The notes beneath the pieces are model-generated. The model was not told the origin of the DNA, ran no database searches, and was given only the letters and a program-made list of their open reading frames with translations. From Synergistaceae bacterium (GTDB taxonomy: Bacteria > Synergistota > Synergistia > Synergistales > Aminobacteriaceae): a stretch of 64,000 nt of DNA. The stretch spans positions 154,318 to 218,317 of the forward strand of contig JAFUYQ010000016.1 of NCBI GenBank assembly GCA_017470485.1, written 5' to 3'. Numbering within the stretch: the stretch's first letter is position 1; each line of letters begins with the position of its first letter. Below are positions 17,192 through 26,654 of this stretch, piece by piece. A program made the translations under genes and the position numbers.

Positions 17192-17527
17192 ATGGCGGAC
17201 AACCCTACAATCGCTGAGATAAAAGCTGCTGAGACTCAGGCCGCTGAAGCAGTTCAGAAAGCTAAGGAGGACGCTGCGAAAAAACTTAACCGCGCAACTT
17301 CAGACGCAGAAAATTCCTTGAAGGAAGCTAGGCAGAATGCAGCACGACAGTTCCGCGACAAAATCCGCAGAGCTGAGGAGGCAGCCGAAGCAAAAGCAAA
17401 GTCAGTTATCTCGAAGCGCGAATCAGATGCTAAGGCTTTCTACACCAAACACAAGGATAAGATTCCGGCAGCTGCTTCATTCATAATGGAAGAGGTGATG
17501 AAAAAATATGGGAGTAGCCAGGCTTAA
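17192..17527 (+). CDS. V-type ATPase subunit G/H (peripheral stalk)
   Basis: The 111-residue, almost wholly helical protein is rich in Ala, Glu and Lys (EIKAAETQAAEAVQKAKEDA) and forms the peripheral stalk with subunit E. I place the start at ATG 17192, nine bases after GGGAGGTG; the GTG at 17180 is part of that ribosome-binding site. It is the first gene of the operon and overlaps the subunit I start by 20 bases. Confidence 0.85.
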   Translation: MADNPTIAEIKAAETQAAEAVQKAKEDAAKKLNRATSDAENSLKEARQNAARQFRDKIRRAEEAAEAKAKSVISKRESDAKAFYTKHKDKIPAAASFIMEEVMKKYGSSQA

Positions 17528-19511
17528 GAAGGCAGAACTGTATTATCACAAATCCGTTCATGAACAGATTGCGGCGGCTCTTCAGGAGACAGGCGCATGT
17601 CAGATTATCTCCTCAGGCGAGGAAAATCACCAGAGACCTTCTGACATTGAGGCTCTAATCTCGAAGAATGATGAAATCCTCGCCGATGTCCGTTATTTGA
17701 CTAGGACGCTAACGCCTCATTATGTTGACCCCGTTCCGGCTCTCGACAGAATGTTAGGCGAAAGACCCGAAGTTACAATGGCGGAACTCGAAGAGCTGGC
17801 GGCAAAAACGAATCTCAAAGCGGTCTGCGATAATACACGCGCAGTTGAACACGAGACAGGGGAAGTAAGGCTTAAACTCTCTGACGCAAGAAATACTGCA
17901 TCAATCTTGTCATCACTCGGATTTTTCCCGTACCCCCTCTCTGTTATCACGGAAGGTACTAAGACATTAACAGGCTTAATCGGTACTATCAAACCTGAGA
18001 ATGTCGGCGGTATCAGGGCAGCACTCGGCGATTTCTCGAAGTACGCTCAGGACACTGAGTTAATCGTTGCTCCGTTCAGCGAAAAAGAGAAACCGGCTGA
18101 AGTTTATGCTGCATTAATTTATTCGCGCTCAATCGAGGACGAAATCAGAGATATTTGCGCGAAGAACTCTCTTTCACCCATCGAAGTCCCTTCGTCATTG
18201 ACGGGAACAGCAGATGAGGAGAAGGAACGCTTTGCAGGAATTATCTCCGAACTTGAGGCGAAAGAGGCAGAATTAGCCGGCAAGCTGGACGCTCTTGCAC
18301 AGGAAAACGTTCCGGCAGTTCAGAAGCTCTCGGACTACTACAACAGTCTTTCAGCACGATACAACGGTACGGCCATGAGCGATGAGACTGATTCGGTAAT
18401 GCTGACACGCTTCTGGGTTCCAACCGACAGGGCTGACGAAATCAGGCAGAAAATCGAGGCCATAAGCCCCGAAACTGAACTGACACTCGATGACCCTTCG
18501 CCCGATGAAGAACCTCCCTCGCTCCTCAACAACGGAAACATGGTCAGGCCGTTCAACATTCTTACGGAGCTTTATTCCTCGCCGAAGTACAGAGGAATTG
18601 ACCCTACGCCGTTACTCGCACCGTTCTTCTGGATATTCTTCGGAATGTGTCTCGGCGACGCTGGTTACGGAATTGTGGTCTTCGGACTGATTATGTTCGT
18701 CTTCAGGAAGTACAAGAAGATCGCTCCGGGCGTTAAGGACTTTATAACGCTCTTCCTGTTCTGTTCTGTCTCAACGTTCATTTACGGGGTAATTTCCGGC
18801 TCGTTCTTCGGAAATTTCATTGACGCATTTTTACCCCCGTTAATACCGCTGAAGAATGCTCTCATGCTTGTTGACCCGATGACAAACCCAATGCAGGTGC
18901 TTGGAATATCGCTTTTACTCGGCGTTATTCACCTCATGTTCGGACTTCTCATCGCGGCCTATGACAAACTGAGGCACGGCGAAATCATTGACGCTGTGGG
19001 CAACGATATATCATGGTTCCTTCTCATTGTCGGCTTATGCCTGTACGGCGTGGGATTAGGCGGAATGCTTCCTCCTCACTTCGTCCAGATAGGCGGAGCA
19101 ATGGCAATAATTGGAGCGGTGATTATCTTCATCTACGCCGGCAAGGGCGAGCCTAATTACATCAAGAAAGTAATCAACGGTTTTTTAGCACTGTACGGTT
19201 CAACGTCATATCTAGGCGACATTCTCAGCTACAGCAGACTTCTGGCATTAGGCTTCGGCTCGGCGGTCATCGGAATGGTCATCAACCTTCTGGGCGGACT
19301 CGCGGCTGATATTCCTTATGTCGGCTGGCTCATTGCTGTTGTCGTCATAGTCGGCGGACATATCTTCAGCATTGCAATAAACATTCTGGGGTCATTCGTT
19401 CACCCGTTAAGACTTCAGTATGTTGAGTTTTTCGGAAAGTTTTACAACGGCGGCGGCGAACCGTTCACCCCGTTGACGCTCTCACAGGAATTTGTCAACG
19501 TGAAAGCGTAA
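17508..19511 (+). CDS. ntpI: V-type ATPase membrane subunit I (a subunit)
   Basis: The 667-residue stator subunit carries the ion half-channels. The N-terminal half (about 1-330) is hydrophilic and coiled-coil-rich; the C-terminal half has about seven to eight membrane spans beginning at PLLAPFFWIFFGMCLGDAGY. The essential Arg is in the SYLGDILSYSRLLALGFG segment. Length matches bacterial V/A-type subunit I. It overlaps the G/H gene and is followed after 45 bases by the ring subunit. Confidence 0.95.
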   Translation: MGVARLKKAELYYHKSVHEQIAAALQETGACQIISSGEENHQRPSDIEALISKNDEILADVRYLTRTLTPHYVDPVPALDRMLGERPEVTMAELEELAAKTNLKAVCDNTRAVEHETGEVRLKLSDARNTASILSSLGFFPYPLSVITEGTKTLTGLIGTIKPENVGGIRAALGDFSKYAQDTELIVAPFSEKEKPAEVYAALIYSRSIEDEIRDICAKNSLSPIEVPSSLTGTADEEKERFAGIISELEAKEAELAGKLDALAQENVPAVQKLSDYYNSLSARYNGTAMSDETDSVMLTRFWVPTDRADEIRQKIEAISPETELTLDDPSPDEEPPSLLNNGNMVRPFNILTELYSSPKYRGIDPTPLLAPFFWIFFGMCLGDAGYGIVVFGLIMFVFRKYKKIAPGVKDFITLFLFCSVSTFIYGVISGSFFGNFIDAFLPPLIPLKNALMLVDPMTNPMQVLGISLLLGVIHLMFGLLIAAYDKLRHGEIIDAVGNDISWFLLIVGLCLYGVGLGGMLPPHFVQIGGAMAIIGAVIIFIYAGKGEPNYIKKVINGFLALYGSTSYLGDILSYSRLLALGFGSAVIGMVINLLGGLAADIPYVGWLIAVVVIVGGHIFSIAINILGSFVHPLRLQYVEFFGKFYNGGGEPFTPLTLSQEFVNVKA

Positions 19512-19550
19512 GTTATGCAACAAAATATTTATCTTGAAAGGAACGTGTAA

Positions 19551-20039
<489 letters not shown>

Positions 20040-20057
20040 TCGGGCAGGTGTTGAAGA

Positions 20058-20636
20058 ATGGCACTTGCTGACATAAAAGCAAAGATTAAAGCCGAATCAC
20101 AGGCACAGATAAAAGCACTTGAGGCGGAGAATGACGCGAAAGTCCGCGAGATAAGCCGCAAAGTCAATGCCGAAATCAAAGAAGTACAGGACTCATACGC
20201 CGCACGTCTCGGCCGCGAGGAGCCTGAAGTATTGAGGAGGCGCGAGATTGTAGCAGAGCTTGACGCGAAACGTATAGATCTGGGCGTGAAACAGCAGTTG
20301 ATGGGCGAGGCTTTCGAGGCCGCACTCCAGCAGATGACTGCTATGGCTCCCGATAAATACGTCAAGTTCGCCGACAAGCTGCTTGCTCAGGCTTCATCTA
20401 CCGGCAAGGAGGTCGTCTTTGTCGGAAAGAACGAGAAGCATCTGGATCAGCGCTGGCTCGACGGATTCAACGCATCGCATAATACAACGCTTACGCTTTC
20501 GGCTGAGAGGCTTCCTATTTCGGGCGGATTCGTTCTCAGGAATGACAGGATTGACACAAATTGTTCGTGGGACATGCTCATTGCTGACGCCCGCGCCGAC
20601 ATTGAAACCGAAGTAGTGAAGCGTCTGTTCGCGTAA
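20058..20636 (+). CDS. ntpE: V-type ATPase subunit E (peripheral stalk)
   Basis: The 192-residue protein has a long charged N-terminal helix (IKAKIKAESQAQIKALEAEN) and a globular C-terminal domain ending in WDMLIADARADIETEVVKRL, the usual subunit E layout. It links the catalytic head to subunit I together with G/H. It lies 18 bases after the K gene and 13 bases before subunit C. Confidence 0.92.
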   Translation: MALADIKAKIKAESQAQIKALEAENDAKVREISRKVNAEIKEVQDSYAARLGREEPEVLRRREIVAELDAKRIDLGVKQQLMGEAFEAALQQMTAMAPDKYVKFADKLLAQASSTGKEVVFVGKNEKHLDQRWLDGFNASHNTTLTLSAERLPISGGFVLRNDRIDTNCSWDMLIADARADIETEVVKRLFA

Positions 20637-20649
20637 GGGGGTGCAGGCT

Positions 20650-21651
20650 GTGAGTTACGTATACACCGTAGCACGTTTGCGGGGTATGGAAAATCACATA
20701 CTGGACACGGCATTTTTCTCGCGCCTTATGGACAGCGCAGGTATTGACGAGGCTTTGAAGGCACTCGGAGAGACGAGCTATTCTCAGTGGATTTCGCAGA
20801 ACGGAAACAGCTTCGACAAGGCAATAGATTCAGAGATGGCCGCGACTTTTCAGGAACTCGAAACATTCGTCCCTGACAAAGGGCTTCTCGACATCTTCAG
20901 ACTGCCTTACGACTTCCACAATGTAAAAGTCCTCCTCAAAGGGCTGTTCAAGGTCAGGAGCGGCGAACTTGAAGGAAGACGGTATGACCTTCTCTCGAAT
21001 CTCGGAACGGTTGACCCCGAAGAACTCAAGAACGCTGTCGAGACTGAAGAATACGGATACCTGCCCTACGGACTTACTGACTTAATCCCCCAGTGCTGGC
21101 AGCTTTGGGACGCAACAAAGAGCGCACAGGCCGTCGAGCTTCTGATTGACCATCAGATGTTTAAGGCAATGCTCAATGTCGCAGAGAGTCTCAAAATGCC
21201 CGATGTAATTCACTGGGTTAAGTCGCGGATTGATGCCGAGAATTTACGCAGTGCAGTCAGACTCGCACGAATGAAGTATGACAGCGCGAAAGCTCTGCCG
21301 TTCTTCCACGAGGGCGGAACGATAAGACCTGACGACATGGCCAAGCTCCTCAATGAACCGCAGGAGACTTGGGGAAGGCTCTTATCTCACACTGACATAG
21401 GCGCGGTACTCGGAGCGTTGCAGGATTCAGGGAACATCAAGGCGGCATTAACTGACGTGTCGAAATCCCTCGATGACTACCTGATTAAAGTCCTTGAGAA
21501 CGCGAAATACTCGATGGACGCACCTGCGAATGTCCTTCTCTACCTTCTCACTAAAGAGGCCGAAACGCGGAACATGCGCGTAGCTCTCGTATGTGTGGCA
21601 GGAGGACTTGACCGCGAATTTGGAAGGAGGCTTCTCAGCAATGGCAGATAA
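20650..21651 (+). CDS. ntpC: V-type ATPase subunit C (d-type central adaptor)
   Basis: The 333-residue protein connects the central stalk to the ring. It begins VSYVYTVARLRGMENHIL, close to the family N-terminus, and contains the FRLPYDFHNVKVLLKG segment characteristic of vacuolar C/d subunits. I place the start at GTG 20650 because AGGGGGTG lies about 8 bases upstream; GTG 20641 falls inside that site. It overlaps the F gene by 11 bases. Confidence 0.92.
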   Translation: MSYVYTVARLRGMENHILDTAFFSRLMDSAGIDEALKALGETSYSQWISQNGNSFDKAIDSEMAATFQELETFVPDKGLLDIFRLPYDFHNVKVLLKGLFKVRSGELEGRRYDLLSNLGTVDPEELKNAVETEEYGYLPYGLTDLIPQCWQLWDATKSAQAVELLIDHQMFKAMLNVAESLKMPDVIHWVKSRIDAENLRSAVRLARMKYDSAKALPFFHEGGTIRPDDMAKLLNEPQETWGRLLSHTDIGAVLGALQDSGNIKAALTDVSKSLDDYLIKVLENAKYSMDAPANVLLYLLTKEAETRNMRVALVCVAGGLDREFGRRLLSNGR

Positions 21652-21973
21652 CAAGCCTATGGCGGCAATCGGAAGTTATGAGATGGCGTTACCGTTTCAG
21701 GCTGTCGGAGTGAGGAGCGTTATTCTTACGCCTGAGACGCGCGGAACGTTCGAGTCAACGCTTGAGCAGTTAGCGCGCGAGGATTACGCGGTCGTGTTCA
21801 TTCAGGAAGATTTGTTCGTCGAGTTCACGGCTAAGGTCGAGGAAATCAACGATAAGTATCATACCAGCGTACTGCCTGTTCCCGGCCCTTCGGGCGCAAC
21901 GGGCGCAGGGCTTGCCTCAATAAGAGGAAGTGTCGAAAAGGCCGTAGGTATGGATATTTTTGCAGAACGGTAA
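21641..21973 (+). CDS. V-type ATPase subunit F (central stalk)
   Basis: The 110-residue protein is the small rotor subunit that binds subunit D. It starts MADNKPMAAIGSYEMALPFQ at ATG 21641, 11 bases after AAGGAGG. The core contains VVFIQEDLF and the Gly-rich PVPGPSGATGAGLASIRGSV, typical of subunit F. It overlaps the end of the C gene by 11 bases. Confidence 0.92.
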   Translation: MADNKPMAAIGSYEMALPFQAVGVRSVILTPETRGTFESTLEQLAREDYAVVFIQEDLFVEFTAKVEEINDKYHTSVLPVPGPSGATGAGLASIRGSVEKAVGMDIFAER

Positions 21974-22012
21974 ATGATGATGAAGATAACAAACGGAGGC
22001 GGGAGATATTAA

Positions 22013-23806
22013 ATGCCTGAGAAAAAGGAAGTTAAAGGAGTAATAGAGAGAATCTCCGGCTCTCTTGTAGTCGCCGGCGGCATGGAGGGCGCAAGTATGC
22101 AGGACGTTGTGCATATCGGCGAACTCGGATTAGTCGGCGAAATACTTGAGGTAAACGGCGACAAGGCATCAATTCAGGTTTACGAGGAAACTTCAGGATT
22201 GAAGCCCGGCGAACCCGTTGTATCAATGGGCGAACCTTTGAGCGTCGAATTAGGGCCGGGAATTATTGAGCAGTTCTATGACGGAATACAGAGACCTCTT
22301 GAGCTTATCGAGAACGCGGCTAAAAGCCCCTACATTTCCAGAGGTATAAGCGTCCCTGCGCTTGACCGCAAAAAGAAATGGGACTTCACCCCGAAAGTAA
22401 AAGTCGGCGAGGAAGTTATAGCCGGTGATATTCTCGGAACTGTTCAGGAAACTGTCGTTGTTGAACACAGAATAATGGTGCCTTTCGGAATTAAAGGAAA
22501 GGTAGAGAAAATCGAGAAGGGCGAACACACGGTCGAGGACGTTATCGCGGTTATCGACGACAACGGAACGAAGCATGAAATCAAAATGCTTCAGCGTTGG
22601 CCGGTTCGTAAGCCCAGACCTGTTAAGACAAGACTTGCCCCCAACGTCCCGATGACGACAGGTCAGAGAGTTGTTGACGCTTTCTTCCCCGTAGCACTCG
22701 GCGGAACAGCGTGCGTACCCGGCCCGTTCGGTTCGGGAAAGACGGTCATTCAGCACCAGTTCGCAAAATGGGCGCAGGCTCAGATAGTCGTTTATGTCGG
22801 CTGCGGCGAACGCGGAAACGAGATGACAGACGTTCTTCTTGAGTTCCCCGAACTTGATGACCCCCAGACCGGCCAGCCCCTGATGAAGCGAACGACACTC
22901 ATCGCCAACACATCGAACATGCCCGTTGCCGCCCGTGAGGCAAGCGTTTACACGGCAATCACCCTCGCTGAGTATTACAGGGACATGGGCTACTCGGTCG
23001 CACTCATGGCCGACTCGACAAGCCGCTGGGCTGAAGCCCTCCGCGAAATGTCAGGACGACTTGAGGAAATGCCCGGCGAAGAAGGATACCCGGCTTACTT
23101 GGGTACACGTCTCGCCTCATTCTACGAGAGGGCAGGACGCTGTATCGTGAACGGCAAGGAAGGCCGCGAAGGTTCAATCACCGTCATCGGGGCAGTATCG
23201 CCTCCCGGCGGAGACCTTTCAGAACCCGTTACCCAGAATACGCTCAGAGTTACTAAGGTCTTCTGGGGACTCGACGCGAACCTTGCGTATCAGAGGCACT
23301 TCCCGGCGATTAACTGGCTCAACAGCTACTCGCTCTACACCGAGAGGCTTGACCCTTACTGGGACGAGAAATTTGATGACCAGTGGAGCGGTTTGCGCAC
23401 TGAGGCAATGGGACTCCTTGAGCAGGAATCACAGCTCAATGAAATCGTAAGGCTCGTTGGAATTGACGCGCTTTCACGCGATGAGCGAATGGTCATGGAG
23501 ACAGCCAAGTCATTGCGCGAGGACTTCCTTCACCAGAACGCTTTCCATGAGGTTGACACATACGCTTCAATGGACAAGCAGTTCAAGATGTTGAAGACCA
23601 TAGTGGCGTTCCATCATGCCGGACTTGACGCTCTCCGCAAGGGCGCACCCATGAACAAGCTGTTCAACCTTCCTGTGCGCGAACAGATTGCGAGAATGCG
23701 ATACCTTGAGGAGAAGGACATCGGACAGATTGACAAGCTCGATGACACAATCAAAGAGCAGATTAACGGAATAATCCCTGTCGGAGGTGATACAAATGCT
23801 GCCTAG
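22013..23806 (+). CDS. ntpA: V-type ATPase catalytic subunit A
   Basis: The 597-residue catalytic subunit hydrolyses or makes ATP. The Walker [18 protein letters not shown] is near residue 235, followed by [11 protein letters not shown] with the catalytic Glu, and [19 protein letters not shown] (Walker B and arginine region). The non-homologous insert of V/A-type A subunits (about 120-190) is present, separating it from F-type beta. It overlaps the B gene by 11 bases. Confidence 0.98.
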   Translation: MPEKKEVKGVIERISGSLVVAGGMEGASMQDVVHIGELGLVGEILEVNGDKASIQVYEETSGLKPGEPVVSMGEPLSVELGPGIIEQFYDGIQRPLELIENAAKSPYISRGISVPALDRKKKWDFTPKVKVGEEVIAGDILGTVQETVVVEHRIMVPFGIKGKVEKIEKGEHTVEDVIAVIDDNGTKHEIKMLQRWPVRKPRPVKTRLAPNVPMTTGQRVVDAFFPVALGGTACVPGPFGSGKTVIQHQFAKWAQAQIVVYVGCGERGNEMTDVLLEFPELDDPQTGQPLMKRTTLIANTSNMPVAAREASVYTAITLAEYYRDMGYSVALMADSTSRWAEALREMSGRLEEMPGEEGYPAYLGTRLASFYERAGRCIVNGKEGREGSITVIGAVSPPGGDLSEPVTQNTLRVTKVFWGLDANLAYQRHFPAINWLNSYSLYTERLDPYWDEKFDDQWSGLRTEAMGLLEQESQLNEIVRLVGIDALSRDERMVMETAKSLREDFLHQNAFHEVDTYASMDKQFKMLKTIVAFHHAGLDALRKGAPMNKLFNLPVREQIARMRYLEEKDIGQIDKLDDTIKEQINGIIPVGGDTNAA

Positions 23807-25202
23807 AGAGTACAGGACAATATCAAGCATTTCCGGCCCTCTAATGATGGTCGAGAAAACTCAGGACGTAATGTACGATGAGCTTGTCGAAATCACGCTT
23901 TCAAACGGCGACAAGAGAAGGGGCAGAGTTCTTGAGATTGAGAGCGACAGGGCATTAGTACAGGTTTTCGAGGGAACAACAGGAATCGAGAACGAAGATT
24001 CAAAAGTAAGATTTCTCGGCAGAGTTCTGACCCTTCCTGTTTCAAGAGACATGTTAGGCCGTGTCTTCAACGGAAGAGGCGAACCCATTGACGGAGGCGC
24101 ACCCTTAATTCCTGAGCAGAACTTAGACATTAACGGTATGCCCATGAACCCGTTCTCAAGGGACTACCCTTCGGAGTTCATTCAGACTGGTATATCAACG
24201 ATTGACGGACTCAACCCGATGGTAAGAGGCCAGAAGCTCCCGATATTCTCAGCGTCAGGACTTCCCCACAACAGAATGGCGGCTCAAATCGCACGTCAGG
24301 CGACCGTTATCAGCGGACACGAAGATTTTGCAGTCGTTTTCGCGGCAATGGGCATAACGTTCGAGGAAGCGTCATTCTTCATGGAGGACTTCAGAAGAAC
24401 AGGAGCGTTACAGCGCACAGTTCTTTACATCAACTTGGCCGATGACCCTGCAATCGAGCGTATTTCAACTCCGCGTATCGCTTTGACGGCGGCTGAGTAT
24501 CTGGCGTTCGAGTGCAACATGCACGTTGTCGTTATACTGACAGACCTCACGAACTACTGCGAGGCACTGCGAGAGATTTCGGCAGCCCGTAAGGAAGTTC
24601 CCGGACGCAGAGGCTATCCCGGCTATCTTTACACCGACCTTGCGACAATGTACGAACGTGCAGGCCGTCTGAAGGGCAAATCAGGCTCAATCACTCAGAT
24701 ACCTATTCTCACAATGCCTGAGGACGACAAGACTCACCCGATACCTGACCTTACCGGCTACATCACTGAGGGACAGATTATTCTCAGCAGAAGCCTTCAC
24801 CGTCAGGGAATTTATCCGCCTGTTGACGTTATGCCCTCGCTTTCACGACTGAAGGATAAGGGTATCGGACGCGACAAGACCAGAGAAGACCACGCGGACT
24901 TGATGAACCAGCTTTTCGCGGCCTACGCAAGAGGCAAAGAGGCCAAAGAGCTTGCGGTCATTCTAGGCGAAGGCGCATTGTCGGACGAGGATAAAGCGTT
25001 CGCGAAATTCTCAACGGTATTCGAGGACAAGTACGTCAGACAGGGCGAGTACGAGAACAGAACCATCAAAGAAACTCTCGAACTCGGCTGGGATTTGCTG
25101 ACGATGATACCTGTGAAGGAACTCAAGAGAATCAGGGACGCTTACATCGAGAAGTATTTGAACCCGTTACTGAAGGCAAAAGCTGAAAAGGGCGAAGCGT
25201 AA
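23796..25202 (+). CDS. ntpB: V-type ATPase regulatory subunit B
   Basis: The 468-residue non-catalytic nucleotide-binding subunit starts [20 protein letters not shown]. It contains [21 protein letters not shown] in place of a Walker A loop, [15 protein letters not shown] and the conserved IEKYLNP near the end. Start is ATG 23796, six bases after CGGAGGTG; the upstream GTG at 23787 overlaps that site. Confidence 0.97.
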   Translation: MLPREYRTISSISGPLMMVEKTQDVMYDELVEITLSNGDKRRGRVLEIESDRALVQVFEGTTGIENEDSKVRFLGRVLTLPVSRDMLGRVFNGRGEPIDGGAPLIPEQNLDINGMPMNPFSRDYPSEFIQTGISTIDGLNPMVRGQKLPIFSASGLPHNRMAAQIARQATVISGHEDFAVVFAAMGITFEEASFFMEDFRRTGALQRTVLYINLADDPAIERISTPRIALTAAEYLAFECNMHVVVILTDLTNYCEALREISAARKEVPGRRGYPGYLYTDLATMYERAGRLKGKSGSITQIPILTMPEDDKTHPIPDLTGYITEGQIILSRSLHRQGIYPPVDVMPSLSRLKDKGIGRDKTREDHADLMNQLFAAYARGKEAKELAVILGEGALSDEDKAFAKFSTVFEDKYVRQGEYENRTIKETLELGWDLLTMIPVKELKRIRDAYIEKYLNPLLKAKAEKGEA

Positions 25203-25218
25203 AGGAGGGTAATTGACG

Positions 25219-25839
25219 ATGGCACGAATCAACGTCAACCCTAACCGAATGGAACTGTCAAGGCTCAAGAAGAGGCTGGCGGTCGCGAAACGAGGTCATA
25301 AGCTCCTGAAGGACAAGCAGGACGCATTGATAAAGGCGTTCCTAGAGAAAGCCAAAGCAGGTAAGGAACTCCGCGAGGCTGTCGAGAAGGAACTTGCTGA
25401 ATGCTACGGGACGTTTGTACTTTCGAGAGCGCAGACGACCCCTGAAATTCTGGAGCAGGCGTTAATTTTTCCGGGCGCGAAGTCTACGCTTTCGGTTCAG
25501 TGGCATAACGTCATGAGCGTAATGGTGCCTGAGTACGACGTTAAGCAGGAGGGAAACCCCGTGAATTACGGTTTTGTGAATGTCCCGTTACTGCTTGACG
25601 CTGCTCTCGAACAGTTCAGCGGAATCATCGTTAAGCTGCTTCACCTCGCCGCTGAGGAGAAAGCAATTCGCCTCATGGCCGGAGAGATTGAGCGCACTAG
25701 AAGAAGGGTCAACGCTCTTGAGTACGTTATGATTCCGAACTTAGCGGAGACAATAAGGTACATCAGCATGAAACTTGATGAGCAGGAACGCTCGACATTA
25801 AGCAGGCTGATGAAGATTAAGGAAATCGTTTCGGCGTAA
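25219..25839 (+). CDS. ntpD: V-type ATPase subunit D (central stalk)
   Basis: The 206-residue helical rotor shaft starts MARINVNPNRMELSRLKKRL, a typical subunit D N-terminus, and contains RTRRRVNALEYVMIPNL near residue 155, the conserved C-terminal helix. ATG 25219 is nine bases after AAAGGAGGG; the TTG at 25213 is an unlikely start. It is the last gene of the operon and is followed by a terminator. Confidence 0.95.
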   Translation: MARINVNPNRMELSRLKKRLAVAKRGHKLLKDKQDALIKAFLEKAKAGKELREAVEKELAECYGTFVLSRAQTTPEILEQALIFPGAKSTLSVQWHNVMSVMVPEYDVKQEGNPVNYGFVNVPLLLDAALEQFSGIIVKLLHLAAEEKAIRLMAGEIERTRRRVNALEYVMIPNLAETIRYISMKLDEQERSTLSRLMKIKEIVSA

Positions 25840-25849
25840 GAATCACTGA

Positions 25850-25879
25850 ATCCCCTCGATGAGAGTCGGGGGGATTTTT
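25850..25879 (+). terminator. Terminator of the V-ATPase operon
   Basis: Inverted repeat TCCCCTCGA...TCGGGGGGA (25851-25874) followed by five T. It lies just after the subunit D stop. Confidence 0.87.
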
Positions 25880-25910
25880 GTATCTGAAGTATCACACAGG
25901 CCGCCGGCGT

Positions 25911-25922
25911 TATAATGTCCGC
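25911..25922 (+). promoter_or_regulatory. -10 box six bases before the ttcA ATG (possible leaderless transcript)
   Basis: A perfect TATAAT at 25911-25916 ends six bases before the ATG at 25923. If it is the -10 element, transcription would start at or next to the A of the start codon. No Shine-Dalgarno precedes the ATG. The -35 region is poor, so this call is moderate. Confidence 0.5.
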
Positions 25923-26654
25923 ATGATGAATAACTTTAATGAACCAATCAATCACTCCTTACGGCGCAAAATCGGCAAAGCCCTCTCACAATGGCAGATG
26001 ATTTCCGAAGGCGATAAAGTCCTCGTAGGCCTATCAGGCGGCAAAGACAGCCTCATTCTTCTTCACGCACTTCATGACCTCCAGCGCAGAAGCCCCGTAA
26101 AATTCTCGCTGGCCGCACTGACCGTCAAGCTCTCAGGACTCGAAACTGACCCCCTGCAAGATTACTGCTCGGCTCTCGGCGTTCCCTACACAGTCATTGA
26201 ACACGACATCATCGGAATCATTAACGCACGAAACGAAAAATCACCCTGCTCATTCTGTGCCAACATGCGGCGCGGTTTAATCAGTTCTTGGGCGGAGCAG
26301 AACGGTTACAACAAGTTAGCTCTCGGCCACACTCTCGATGATGCCGTCGAAACTTTCTTCATGAACGTTCTTCATTCAGGAAGGGCAAAAAGTTTTCAGC
26401 CCAAAGTCCTCATGACACGCACTGGAGTTACAGTCATAAGACCTCTGGTATTAGCAACAGAGTCGGCAGTCATTGATGAGGTCAAAAGGCTGTGCCTTCC
26501 CGTCATTCAAAGCCCCTGCCCTTTCGCCGGGCATACCGAACGGCAGAGAATACGCGATTACATTACGGAACTCAGAAAGAACATTCCCGATTTATACGGT
26601 AAAATATTAAACGTTCTTCAAAATTTATCGGATTCAGAAAGCTGGAAATCATGA
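25923..26654 (+). CDS. ttcA: TtcA-family tRNA thiolation enzyme (PP-loop)
   Basis: The 243-residue ATP-pyrophosphatase probably inserts sulfur into tRNA, cytidine-32 in the TtcA model. The PP-loop SGGKDSL is near residue 40; CSFCANMRRG near 115 and SPCPF near 200 provide the Cys that bind an iron-sulfur cluster in TtcA. Start is ATG 25923 or 25926, both without a Shine-Dalgarno. The frame upstream overlaps the terminator and promoter and is not coding. mutS overlaps its end by four bases (ATGA). Confidence 0.88.
   Translation: MMNNFNEPINHSLRRKIGKALSQWQMISEGDKVLVGLSGGKDSLILLHALHDLQRRSPVKFSLAALTVKLSGLETDPLQDYCSALGVPYTVIEHDIIGIINARNEKSPCSFCANMRRGLISSWAEQNGYNKLALGHTLDDAVETFFMNVLHSGRAKSFQPKVLMTRTGVTVIRPLVLATESAVIDEVKRLCLPVIQSPCPFAGHTERQRIRDYITELRKNIPDLYGKILNVLQNLSDSESWKS

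Noticed and set aside
22250..22756. Long antisense frame within the V-ATPase A gene
   Set aside because: It lacks a ribosome site and is explained by the codon bias of the highly conserved A gene.
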